The notes beneath the pieces were generated by a model. The model saw only the letters and a list, made by a program, of their open reading frames with translations, had not been told where the DNA came from and did not search any database. Both the position numbers and the translations under genes were made by a program. Positions 31,618-41,313 of a DNA stretch of 64,000 nucleotides are shown in pieces. Origin of the DNA: Lepiota brunneoincarnata. Taxonomy: Eukaryota > Basidiomycota > Agaricomycetes > Agaricales > Agaricaceae. The stretch's first letter is position 1, and every line of letters starts with the position of its first letter. The stretch spans positions 434,001 through 498,000 of the forward strand of contig JAEBUN010000021.1 in the NCBI GenBank assembly GCA_023014365.1. Reading direction: 5' to 3'.

Positions 31618-34600
31618 ATAGTGTGCCCCGGTCGCCCACAGGGAGTAGGTACAGTGTATTACCCATAGACCTAATAAACGACACTGTCCCTACCCGAAAC
31701 CCGATCCCTGTACAAGACACACCCCCTTTAAGCTCTTCCTTGCCTAAACGACTGAGACGGCCGAAATGGGAGCGGCGTTTGCCCCCGGTGTTCAAGATAT
31801 CTTCAGCAGAGTCTCCGCGGTCGCTTCATCTGACAGTGGAGCTAGAAACGACGGACACAGCGGAACGGAAGGTCACTCAAGCCCTCCTGGACAGCGGGGC
31901 GACAAGCTGCTTCGTCGACCGCGATTTCGTACAGAGAAATCGTCTCAACACGTGCCCCCTTTCCCAGCCCATCCCCGTCTTCAACGTTGATGGCACCGAG
32001 AACGAAGCGGGTTCAATTACGGAGGTCTTAGACATAGTTCTCCGTTACAAATCTCACTCAGAGCGCACCACCTTGGCGGTCACATCGCTCGGAAAGCAAG
32101 ACTTACTACTCGGCTTCTCATGGTTGAAGGAGCATAACCCCGAAGTAGACTGGCAGACAGGTGAAGTCAGGATGACCCGATGCCCAGATAGGTGTTGCAC
32201 ACTGTGTAAGGAACAGCTGAGAACTGAACGAAAGCTCCGGAAGGCTGAGATTAAAGCAATCTCGATGTGCTCGGAAGGCCCTTATCCACTCTCGGATGAT
32301 GACTGGGAGGAGATTCAAGAGATCCCGGGTCTTCAACCAAAATCCGAACGAGGGACCGGAGACGGCGAACGTATCTGGGCCACCGTTCTCCGTCCGGAAC
32401 CCCAGTTCATCCAAGCGACCAGCACTACCTCCCAAAGACTCGCGGAGGCCTTCCACCGCAATTCGCAACCTCCTCGGGCATCCCCTGAAATCTCCGGCCT
32501 ACTGGATCCCATTCCCGAGTATCTCCGTGACTTCGCCTCCGTGTTCGAGAAAGGGTCCTTCGACTCTCTCCCGGAACAAAGGGCTTGGGACCATGCTATC
32601 GAGCTCATACCGGGAGCGATGCCTACAGGCTGCAAGGTATACCCTCTGGCCCCCTCTGAACAGTCAGAACTCGACTCCTTCATTCAGGAGAACTTAACTA
32701 CCGGGAGAATCCGTGCTTCGAAGTCCCCCATGGCCTCTCCGGTGTTTTTTATTAAAAAGAAGGATGGCTCGCTCAGATTGGTTCAAGATTACCGAGCTCT
32801 TAACGCAATCACGGTGAAAAATAAATACCCACTCCCACTCATCTCGGAGCTCGTAAATCAACTCCGAGGGGCCAAGTATTTCACCAAACTCGATATTCGC
32901 TGGGGTTTCAATAACGTACGGATTAAACCCGGAGACGAATGGAAAGCAGCCTTCCGCACCAACCGGGGCCTCTTTGAGCCTCTAGTGATGTTCTTCGGAC
33001 TTACCAACAGCCCCGCTACCTTCCAGACGATGATGAACGATATCTTTAGGGACCTCATCGCAGAAGGGGTCGTTGTAGTATATCTCGACGACATCCTTAT
33101 CTTCACAAGGACCGTAGAAGAACATAGAAGAGTTACCCGTCGCGTTCTAGAGATACTTCGCCGCCACCGGCTCTACCTCCGACCGGAGAAGTGCGAGTTC
33201 GAGAAGACCAGGGTGGAGTACTTAGGGCTAGTCATTTCGGAAAATAAGGTGGAGATGGACCCGGTAAAGGTCGCCGGAGTACAGGAGTGGCCGACGCCTA
33301 CAGACAAGCGAGAGGTCCAGGCGTTCCTGGGCTTCGTGAACTTCTATAGGCGTTTTATCCAAGATTTTTCACACTACGCTCGCCCTCTGTTTGATCTCAC
33401 TAAATCGGACACTCCTTGGCGATGGGGAAAGCCAGAACATAGCGCTTTCACCACCCTTAAGGAGCTAATCACGTCCGCGCCCGTTCTCGCCTCGCCGGAC
33501 ACCTCCTTGCCTTTCCGGCTCGAAGCGGACAGTTCGGATTTCGCCACTGGAGCGGTACTCTCTCAGCAGTCGGAGGAAGGTAAATGGCACCCGGTGGCAT
33601 TCTATTCTAAATCCCTGGACCAGGCACAACGAAACTACGAGATTCACGACAAGGAAATGCTGGCGATCATCCGAGCACTCGAGGAATGGCGGCACTTCTT
33701 AGAAGGCGCCCCCCACGTCGTGGAAATCTGGTCAGACCACCGAAACCTAGAGTATTTCATGACAGCTAAAAAACTTAATCGCCGCCAAGCTCGCTGGTCA
33801 CTCGTCTTGGCTCGCTTTGACTTCAAGCTTCACCACCGGCCGGGTAAATCGATGGGGAAAGCCGACGCGTTGTCCCGCCGTGCAGACCACGGCCCCGGAG
33901 ATCGTGACAACGAAGATGTCGTCCTCTTGACGAGGGAGAAGCTCGCGATCCGAGCCCTCGAAGGAATTCAAGCCGCCGGCGAAGAACAAGTCCTTCTACG
34001 AGACATCCGAGCAGGGAATCGCTCCGAGACTGCAGAAGAGGCAGTCGCGAATTCGGCCCGCAGGCTCAAGGAGTCCTCTTCTAGAACCGTACACTCATCC
34101 GAGTGGTCTAATGTGGACGGACTGCTATTATTCCGAGGCCGGATCTACGTCCCAAACAGCAACGACCTCCGACGCCGCATCGTGGCCCTCTGCCACGATT
34201 CCCCGATCAGTGGGCACGCAGGTCGTTGGAAGACACTCGAATTGGTCTCCCGAAACTACTGGTGGCCGCAGATGTCTCGCTTCGTAGGTCAGTATGTCTC
34301 CACATGCGACTTATGCCTCAGAACGAAGCCCCACCGTCACCTCCCTACCGGAGAACTTCACCCCTTGCCTATTCCCGAGTCCCGATGGGATACCATCAGC
34401 GTTGACTTTATTGTAGAGCTTCCTCCTTCGGCTGGGTATGACGCCGTGATGACCGTAGTCGATTCGGCCTCCAAGCGAGCCCATTTCATCCCCACACACA
34501 CCACGGTGACGGCCGAAGGAGCCGCTCGGCTATTCCTGCACAACGTATGGAAACTACATGGTCTCCCCAAACAGGTAGTGTCCGACAGAGGCCCCCAGTT

Positions 34601-35660
34601 CGTCGCAGAGTTCACCAAGGAACTTTACCGGAAGCTAGGAATTAAGGTAGCGAGCACGACGGCATGGCACCCCCAAGCAGATGGTCAAACGGAAAGGGTT
34701 AATCAAGAATTAGACCAATACCTTCGGATCTTCGTCAACGAGAGGCAGGACGACTGGCTAGATCTCCTCCCACTGGCCGAATTTCAACACAATAATCATA
34801 TCCACGCCTCGACCCAGCACTCCCCCTTCCTTCTCGACACTGGTAGACACCCCCAGATGGGCTTTGAACCTCACCAACGACCTTCTCGTCTAGAAACGGT
34901 CAACGAATTCACTAACCGGATGAAAGCGACGCTGGAGGAAGCCAAAGCTGCCTTGGTACGGTCTAAAGACGAAATGGCGAGATACTACAACCAACGCCGC
35001 ACCCCAGCACCTACCTTCAAACCCGGGGACCGAGTTTACTTGGACGCGAGTGATATTCAAACCACCCGACCATCCAAGAAGCTGTCACACCTCAGACTAG
35101 GCCCCTATACAGTAGAACGACGGGTCGGCGCCAACGCCTACCGCCTGAAACTTCCCCAGTCCATGCGACGCCTCCACCCAGTCTTCAACATCGTAAAACT
35201 TCTCCCTGCGCCAGAGGACCCATTCCCAGCCCGACAGCCACCCCCACCACCCGATCCAGTAGTCATCGACGACGAGAAGGAGTGGGAAGTGGAAGAAATC
35301 CTAGACAGCCGATTCGTACGACGAAAACTCAAATTTTTGATCAAATGGAGAGGTTTCGGTCGCGAACATAACTCCTGGGAAGACTCGGCTGACGTACGTG
35401 CACCGGAACTCGTTAAGAAATTCTACGAGCAACACCCCGGAGCCCCACGCTTCATACGAGCTCTCCAGTTCGGTTCCATCCCATTCCAACCACTCCCAAC
35501 CATCACGTCGAGTCGCCGCGATCCTGAGGGGGGGGTAGATGTAAGGGGACAATCCACAAACACCCCTAAGCCTCCCAGCACACTGTACATCCCCCCTTTC
35601 AAACGCTTACACCCCAAACATAACCAGAATGCACCAGAGGTCCCCTCACTGCCCAGTTAA
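31614..35660 (+). CDS. pol: Chromovirus Pol: protease, RT, RNase H, integrase, chromodomain
   Basis: 1,348 residues, uninterrupted. The aspartic protease has DSGATSCFVD at about residue 91. The reverse transcriptase runs at about 370-550, with KLDIRWGFNNVRIKP and catalytic YLDD at about 488. RNase H has EADSSDFATGAVLSQ at about 637 and EMLAII downstream. Integrase has an HHCC zinc domain at about 860-900 (HAGRWKTLELV..CDLCLR), then core acidic residues in SVDFIVEL, SDRGPQF and DGQTERVNQEL. A C-terminal chromodomain (EWEVEEILDSRFVRRKLKF, LIKWRGFGREHNSWED) occupies about 1222-1280; in this clade it directs integration to marked chromatin. The frame opens at GTG overlapping the gag stop, so expression by frameshift or reinitiation is likely. 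The last 40 codons are encoded by the 3' LTR. Confidence 0.96.
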   Translation: MNSVPRSPTGSRYSVLPIDLINDTVPTRNPIPVQDTPPLSSSLPKRLRRPKWERRLPPVFKISSAESPRSLHLTVELETTDTAERKVTQALLDSGATSCFVDRDFVQRNRLNTCPLSQPIPVFNVDGTENEAGSITEVLDIVLRYKSHSERTTLAVTSLGKQDLLLGFSWLKEHNPEVDWQTGEVRMTRCPDRCCTLCKEQLRTERKLRKAEIKAISMCSEGPYPLSDDDWEEIQEIPGLQPKSERGTGDGERIWATVLRPEPQFIQATSTTSQRLAEAFHRNSQPPRASPEISGLLDPIPEYLRDFASVFEKGSFDSLPEQRAWDHAIELIPGAMPTGCKVYPLAPSEQSELDSFIQENLTTGRIRASKSPMASPVFFIKKKDGSLRLVQDYRALNAITVKNKYPLPLISELVNQLRGAKYFTKLDIRWGFNNVRIKPGDEWKAAFRTNRGLFEPLVMFFGLTNSPATFQTMMNDIFRDLIAEGVVVVYLDDILIFTRTVEEHRRVTRRVLEILRRHRLYLRPEKCEFEKTRVEYLGLVISENKVEMDPVKVAGVQEWPTPTDKREVQAFLGFVNFYRRFIQDFSHYARPLFDLTKSDTPWRWGKPEHSAFTTLKELITSAPVLASPDTSLPFRLEADSSDFATGAVLSQQSEEGKWHPVAFYSKSLDQAQRNYEIHDKEMLAIIRALEEWRHFLEGAPHVVEIWSDHRNLEYFMTAKKLNRRQARWSLVLARFDFKLHHRPGKSMGKADALSRRADHGPGDRDNEDVVLLTREKLAIRALEGIQAAGEEQVLLRDIRAGNRSETAEEAVANSARRLKESSSRTVHSSEWSNVDGLLLFRGRIYVPNSNDLRRRIVALCHDSPISGHAGRWKTLELVSRNYWWPQMSRFVGQYVSTCDLCLRTKPHRHLPTGELHPLPIPESRWDTISVDFIVELPPSAGYDAVMTVVDSASKRAHFIPTHTTVTAEGAARLFLHNVWKLHGLPKQVVSDRGPQFVAEFTKELYRKLGIKVASTTAWHPQADGQTERVNQELDQYLRIFVNERQDDWLDLLPLAEFQHNNHIHASTQHSPFLLDTGRHPQMGFEPHQRPSRLETVNEFTNRMKATLEEAKAALVRSKDEMARYYNQRRTPAPTFKPGDRVYLDASDIQTTRPSKKLSHLRLGPYTVERRVGANAYRLKLPQSMRRLHPVFNIVKLLPAPEDPFPARQPPPPPDPVVIDDEKEWEVEEILDSRFVRRKLKFLIKWRGFGREHNSWEDSADVRAPELVKKFYEQHPGAPRFIRALQFGSIPFQPLPTITSSRRDPEGGVDVRGQSTNTPKPPSTLYIPPFKRLHPKHNQNAPEVPSLPS
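35525..35535 (+). other. Polypurine tract of the chromovirus
   Basis: A GAGGGGGGGGG-type purine run lies four bases before the 3' LTR. It is the expected primer site for plus-strand DNA synthesis, and it overlaps the end of pol. Confidence 0.7.
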
Positions 35661-35992
35661 ACCCCTCCCTTCACCCTCCTTAACCCTCACCGGCTTCCTC
35701 CCATTTCCTATAGACTTTAGACTGTTATCTTCACTCCCCACACTCATTTTAATCACACCTGGCCTTGTGCAACACCCAGACACCACCGTCAAGCCTTGTT
35801 CAATTTATATTGATTATATAAGTCAAGTATATACATAGTTTTCGCCTGCAGGGGTTCCCTCATCCTATTCTCTTAGGATTTCCCTGCAGGTATGGACTCC
35901 CTACTTAGCTCACAGATTAATAATACTTAGGATTTCCCTGCAGTGACGTTTCGGCTCCCTGAGTTGTCCGAACCCTCCAGGTTGCCCTAACA
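35540..35992 (+). repeat. 3' LTR of the chromovirus
   Basis: 453 bp, identical to the 5' LTR except at 35710. It contains the last 120 bases of the pol frame. Confidence 0.97.
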
Positions 35993-38023
35993 TGCAGTGC
36001 CAGCTCGATGATCTCCGAAGTGGGATTGCCCATATAAATGCACCAGAGGGTATAACCAATGGAAGCGTCAACAATCTTCTCATCCACTCAGTCTTCCTTA
36101 AGCACTTTCATAAACACCGAGTGTACATTGAGAAGCTCTGGTGGAATTATGTTATGGCCAGTGGGATTTGTGTAATTCACAAAACGATTCATCATCCCAG
36201 CATAGAAGGTGCTTATGCAGCTATCGAGCAGACGATCCACCTCCATCTTCATGCCAAACTCCCAGATCGGCACAAGCGTTTGATATCTGAGGTTTCCCTC
36301 AGTTCCGTCAACGTAGATGAGTGATACCCATTGGAGGGACACCAACATCTCCTGAAGACGGATCATTGCTGGTAAGTGACTTTGGAGTTTGTCAATGGCC
36401 TCCTGTTGGCATGGGAACCTGTCCAGAAGGCTCAATAGTATGGCAAAAATCAGGATAGCATTTGGGTCTGCCTGCATATGTGGACTGTGCACTGACAAGT
36501 GAATGGAGGTGTCGAAATTGGATAAGTGGTGCTTGGTACCCGTCCCTATGGCCCTTGTCTGCGTCCACTCCCATCGTGCCCACAGCAATTTGGGCCTCTC
36601 ATTCCCTTTGTGTAATTGGGCAATGATGAGTTTGATGGCCAGCAGTATCCCATTGGCAACCCTGACCAATTTTTCAGCAAATTCGTCCATTGGCACTCGA
36701 GACTTTTGGAACATCAACTTTGCGTTGCTGTCGTTCAGTTCCTTCAAGGGTGGCAGTAATGGCTGCAACCAGGCGGCTCCAGAAGGGCGCTGGGTGCCAC
36801 GCATGGTGATAATAATTGCGAGGTCGGGTACACAATCAAGGTGAGATAAGAAGTCTTTTATGTCCCGCCAGATTGCCTCGTCCTCCCAAATGGTCTCGAA
36901 GTTGTCCAAGCATAGGATGGTTTTTCCATGAAATTGGGATAGAACAATGTCAATCAAGTTTTCGTTGCACTCCAAAGGCGGAATGCATAGCACATTAGCA
37001 ATTTCCCAAATCAGGCCAGCTAGCAAGGTGGTCACTTCGCAGGGGACAAAGTACCGCAAAGGGTATCGCTCAACCACTGCATGGTTGTGCACAGCAGTGA
37101 GAGCGAGTGTCATTTTACCCATCCCACCGGCCCCCAAGATTGTGACCCATGGCAATGGGTCGTTGAGCAGTGTTCCAATGACTGCGGATTTCTCTTCATC
37201 TCTCCCAATCATCTGATCGGGGCGAGGAATGGGCTTGTAGAGAGTACTGAATAGCGAGGGCAAGCATCAGGACACTGGATACAGATAACATGAGGTTTAT
37301 CGTACCTGGCCGGACCTGAGGATGGCTGAGCAGATTGAGGTGGATTGATGAGCTTGAGAAGGAGTCCAGTCTGTAGAGGTTGAATGAGAGCAAGTGATAT
37401 GAATGCAAACTCAGAACATACATTGAGATTTGCATGGACGCTATCGATGAGATGATCATACTTGGCCAGAGTCTCGATCCTTGAATTCTGATTTATCCAC
37501 TTTCCCATTTTCCCCCACATGCCTTTTGGAGCCTTTGTTATGAGCGTACCATGAATTTCCCCAAGGAAACTGAGCGGTAGATCAGCTAATTCACAAAGGG
37601 GAAAAGAGGTCGGGTGGTATTACCGATTATACTCTCCTAATTCCTCCTCTGTGTCCTTCAGCTGGTTCCTGTTTGATGATGTAGCCACTTGGTACAGGCC
37701 ATGGAGGATGACCTTTGACCTGCCCAATATTTTTTCGATCAGTTCCTGAGACTGATCCTTTTTGGTTTGTATTTCCTGTTTTGTTGTTAGATGACCCTTT
37801 GGTTTCCAGTAAGCTTGTGCACCTCTCTGATCTTGATAATTTGAAGCAAAACTCCTGCAAATGCCTTCACATATGGTAAATCCCTGAACAGTTTGCCAAC
37901 CTCCTTTGCAATCTTTGATACGGTGTTGAGCCACAAAATCATTTCATTTGTGAAATCACTAGCTAATAAAGTAACTAACTCTCCATTACTGAATAATATC
38001 AGTATATGGCCATGGTCAAACAC
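35993..38023 (-). pseudogene. NB-ARC part of an NLR-like STAND protein, interrupted by the chromovirus
   Basis: The spliced minus-strand model has exons 38023-37823, 37775-37624, 37569-37422, 37370-37306 and 37246-35993. Introns are 47, 54, 51 and 59 bp and all phases agree. The N-terminal region of about 185 residues (VGKLFRDLPYVKAFAGVLLQ, KILGRSKVILHGLYQVA) looks like the helical-bundle domain that precedes NB-ARC in many basidiomycete STAND proteins. NB-ARC then follows: MIGRDEEKSAV, P-loop GAGGMGKMTLA, Walker B TILCLDNFETIWE, IITMRG and a GLPL-like ANGILLAIKL. A winged-helix-like stretch is next. A TGA at 36088-36090 and the insertion at 35993 break the gene; the TPR end lies at 29129-29827. 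The ATPase switch would work in signalling or non-self response in this family, but this copy is dead. Confidence 0.88.
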
Positions 38024-38647
38024 TGGGTGCGAGAGATTTAGAATACTATCTAAAATATGTGAAGGTGGACATCTCAGAAACAGAACCAGAACACCCAGAC
38101 AAGTAAAAGTGATGTTAACTAACTTATGGGTGACAAGGCTATGGAAGAATGACTCTGGTATGAATGTACCTGAGCATTGTATCTGATACCGTGTTAACTA
38201 AGATATTAGTTAAGATACTCATGACTGCACAAAAAAACCCATTTCTTCACCTCTGCCCTAGAAAGTGGACGAGTTGCAACACCTATGTCATCCGGATGGT
38301 ACCTAGTCATAATAACAGGTCCGGGAGTGAATCTTGACAAAAGAATGTAGGGATTAGCTGAATGCCCTGACAAGAATGTCCCCTTGAAACAGTTCTGATG
38401 ATATTGAAACCTAAGGGATCGAATGGGGGTATCCCAGAGGGTACTCAGGGAAGGATGCCCCCTCATAGAAACAAAAAGAGATCAGAAATGATGAACTAGA
38501 AAATGAAGATTGATAAGAATAGAATAAGCTAATTAATTCTAGTGTTAGTCTACTACCTGAAGACTATGGAAGTGGACTTTAGAACATTAGGGTTGAAAAG
38601 CTCAGGTGTGGAGAGTCCGAGAATAAAATAAAAACCAATAGATAAAC

Positions 38648-38669
38648 GTTAGCGAGGAAACTCGCTAAC
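38648..38669. repeat. Perfect hairpin with GAAA tetraloop
   Basis: GTTAGCGAG and CTCGCTAAC pair perfectly over 9 bp around a GAAA loop. A second stem, CTGGCT/AGCCAG, at 38674-38696 encloses a TATAAA. The strand of any transcript is unknown. Confidence 0.6.
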
Positions 38670-39193
38670 CCGGCTGGCTGTGATATAAATAGCCAGGCAC
38701 CTAGCGAGCAAGTCCCTGAGAGCAAATTGATGTTGCTGATATTGGAACTCCTAGAATGATGCTCCTAAATGATGAGGAGACAATAAAATGATGAAGCTGA
38801 AGGCTTGTTTCAGGTATACCCATAAGTTAATTGTATATTGTTATAAAAACTTGTCTGTAAATTACATGGGAGGGAGGAAACCGCTTGCCTATTTCCCCCC
38901 CTGATTGTATGGTCAATTAGGATAGGAATATAAAGCAATTTTATGTGATTTTCTTTGGTCATAAGACCACCAGAGACTTAAAGAGTTATACTCTTTAAAA
39001 CCAGATCCTTTGAAATGATTGAGATATTGACAGACCCTTCTGCTTGACTCAAGAACTGAATACAAGTTGCTACGCCTCTTCGGTTCTTAAGTAGAAAGTT
39101 CACTAACTTCCATTTCTTTGGGTTCCTCTTAGAGGCCTTGCCTCAGAAGTATACCATTGAATTGTAGAGCTGTTTAATTGAGAAGCGAACATA

Positions 39194-39510
39194 GTATGCT
39201 AGGGCCCATTGAAAACGCTATCCACTAGGTCTATCTAGTTTAAAGATACTTACTGCAGGAGCTCGCTAGAAGCCTGTCTCGCTGAGTAGTATAAAAGTTT
39301 TATTGCCTTGTTCAGAAGCTGTAGTGCGCTAGGGCCCGTTAGATAACGCCATCCGCTAGGCCTACTAGCTTAAAGACACTTACTGCAGGAGCTTGTCAAA
39401 AGCCTGTCTCGCTGGGTAGTGTAAATTTACAGTATTGTCAAGAGAAAAGGACATAGTATGCTAGGGCCCGTTAGAACACGCTGTCTGCTAGGTCTACAGA
39501 GGTTCACTGA
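39194..39510. repeat. Tandem repeat, about 130 bp, 2.5 copies
   Basis: Units begin near 39196, 39324 and 39456 with TATGCTAGGGCCC or TGCGCTAGGGCCC and share GCAGGAGCT and AAGCCTGTCTCGCTG. The third copy is truncated at about 39510. Confidence 0.75.
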
Positions 39511-39700
39511 TTGCGAAAGCTTGTGGTTTGCCTGACTTATCAAATCGTGAAGATATTAGTTAACATATTATATAGTAACAACCATCAAAGTTCCCATTGT
39601 ATTCAGATAGAACAACTGTCTGTCTAGTTGGAGACTAAGAGAATAACGTACCAAAACCCTAAAAACACTAGAATCAAATATATTTCTGGAGATCTGTGAC

Positions 39701-41310
39701 AACCTCTCCTCCACAAACTTATAAAGTCGGAATTAGCAAACCTGTTAACAAACTTCATTTTCAATCTTGTAAAGTAATCCACATTTCAACGGTATTGGTT
39801 AGGTTAACAGAGGTGGAGACCATGGGTTTGAAACTCGATGTTGGTGGATTGGCCAAGGGTGCAACAAGGCCAGGCGTTGCGGGTAATCCATGAGCGGTCA
39901 TGGCTGTTGCTGAGGCTTGTAAGACAGTGCATTGGGTGGAGGTCATGGCTTGAGTTCTTGGGCGCCATTAATGCTGCCTCATTGTGTTCTACAGCAGCAA
40001 TCTTCCCACGAGATCTGGACCACAGCAATATTTTAGTGACATCATTCAGCAAAAATCGCAACCTGGGCTCCGGCATTGCATTACCCCGGCATTGCTGACA
40101 TTGGTCCAAAGCGACTGAGATTTATGAGCAAGCATTCCTGCCCTTGCTCGAGTGATACAATGAAGCATAAAACTCGGATACATACATATAGAATTACATG
40201 TGCTAGTGTGAACCCATAGATGATTTAGACAAGTCCTTTGTCGTCATAAGAGTCCTCAACCAATCAGTGTCCAAAGGGGGTCCAAGAGCATGATGGAGAC
40301 AAATCATAGCGTACAATAGAGTACAACAGAAGAAAACATAAGTGACACCCGGTGAAGGAGGGGCATGCTCAGATGGGGTCTGAGCCAGGGTCTGAGCTGG
40401 GGTCTGATATGCAGAGCTCATCATTGAGTCATTAGCTCCCTTGCCTTGCACTGGTTCTTGGCAGGATGGAAATCACCCACGAGGACCAGAGTGTTCTGGT
40501 GGAAAGTTGATCTGCAGTGGTGGCAGTCGTGGGGCTGGCGCCGGCAAACTTGGCATATACTAGCTCTGGCTAGACTGTTCTGTAGAGATTGTGAGTTCGG
40601 TTGCCCATGAAAATGGCAACCTCTTGTCAATCTCTTGTGATTTTAATTAACCGGATCGCTAACAACATTTGGAGTGCCTGTTGTCGAGCAACCCATCTGT
40701 ATCTTGGACTTGGTATCTATCCATCTCCATTCCTCCCTCTTTTCAACCTTCCAGTTTCGAAGTTTATGTTTAATTCTTCATTCCTGTCTTGTCTCATTGT
40801 ATCATGAATCTATTTCCTTCCCCTCTCCCTCTCGCCATCTTGCACACTGTCATGGTAATGTACTTGTATTCTCTATATATTTAACCCCTGTTTCATGTTT
40901 GTTTTAGGCTGGCTTACTGTACTTTACCTTTACTTTTGAGATTGCTTCTTTTATCTTCTCCCTGCTCCAAAATATTCATCAAAAATCCATATTTTTGTTG
41001 TATTTAAGGATTGTACAATCTGTAGTTGTGGACCAGTCAATTTACTGCCCATCTCCTGTATTCTAAATCGTCTGAAATCGTTCTCATTAAATCTCAACTC
41101 TAAAGTCTTCCAAAATATCTTCTCTGCCTCATTTATCTCGAAATTACTGCTCATTTCACCTCATTCTTGCATCGCTTCGACTCAGTGGACATCCCTGGTT
41201 GGTCTTGAAGCCTAACGGTTGTTGGACTCGACCGTGCTTGCAATTATTTTGTGTTTAGAAGGGTTAGTTACTCTTCAGTTCCTCGTAATGTTGGTCCTGT
41301 GGGGAATAGC
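39701..41310. other. Region without a confident gene
   Basis: Minus-strand open stretches occur at 39804-40109, 40203-40451 (with a hydrophobic segment GVTYVFFCCTLLYAMICL) and 40421-40630 (with CQVCRRQPHDCHHC, possibly metal-binding). None is long or clearly spliced. They may be fragments of transposon or decayed genes. 40640-41300 is AT-rich and shows nothing recognisable. Confidence 0.25.
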
Positions 41311-41313
41311 GGC

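Larger units (their letters stand above)
29828..35992 (+). mobile_element. Nearly intact Ty3/gypsy chromovirus (LTR retrotransposon)
   Basis: 6,165 bp with 453-bp LTRs that differ at a single base (G at 29998, A at 35710). It is flanked by the 5-bp target duplication TGCAG at 29823-29827 and 35993-35997. It contains a primer-binding-site candidate, gag, pol with protease, RT, RNase H, integrase and chromodomain, and a G-rich polypurine tract. Both frames are open, so the copy is young and may be autonomous. It is inserted in an NB-ARC/TPR gene, in the opposite orientation to that gene. Confidence 0.97.
38192..39700. repeat. LTR-like or non-autonomous repeat region
   Basis: No coding capacity was seen over about 1.5 kb. 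The region opens with TGTTAACTAAGATATTAG, containing an inverted repeat TTAACTAA/TTAGTTAA, and the motif AAGATATTAGTTAA recurs near 39550. It has a TATAAA at 38684-38689, stacked hairpins and a tandem repeat of about 130 bp. TG..CA-type ends and TATA suggest a large LTR or a TRIM-like element. A target-site duplication was not found, so the borders are uncertain. Confidence 0.4.

Noticed and set aside
32118..32468. 116-residue minus frame and several others within 30.4-35.6 kb
   Set aside because: Shadows of the chromovirus gag and pol frames, with no independent features.
37196..37263. ATG at 37263 (MPSLFSTLYKP) as the start of the NB-ARC protein
   Set aside because: The ATG lies in an intron (37247-37305) with a CTGAT branch site. 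Upstream exons continue the frame and encode the expected N-terminal helical domain.
39194..39510. CRISPR-like repeat array
   Set aside because: Units are about 130 bp, only 2.5 copies and contiguous with no unique spacers, in a eukaryotic context.
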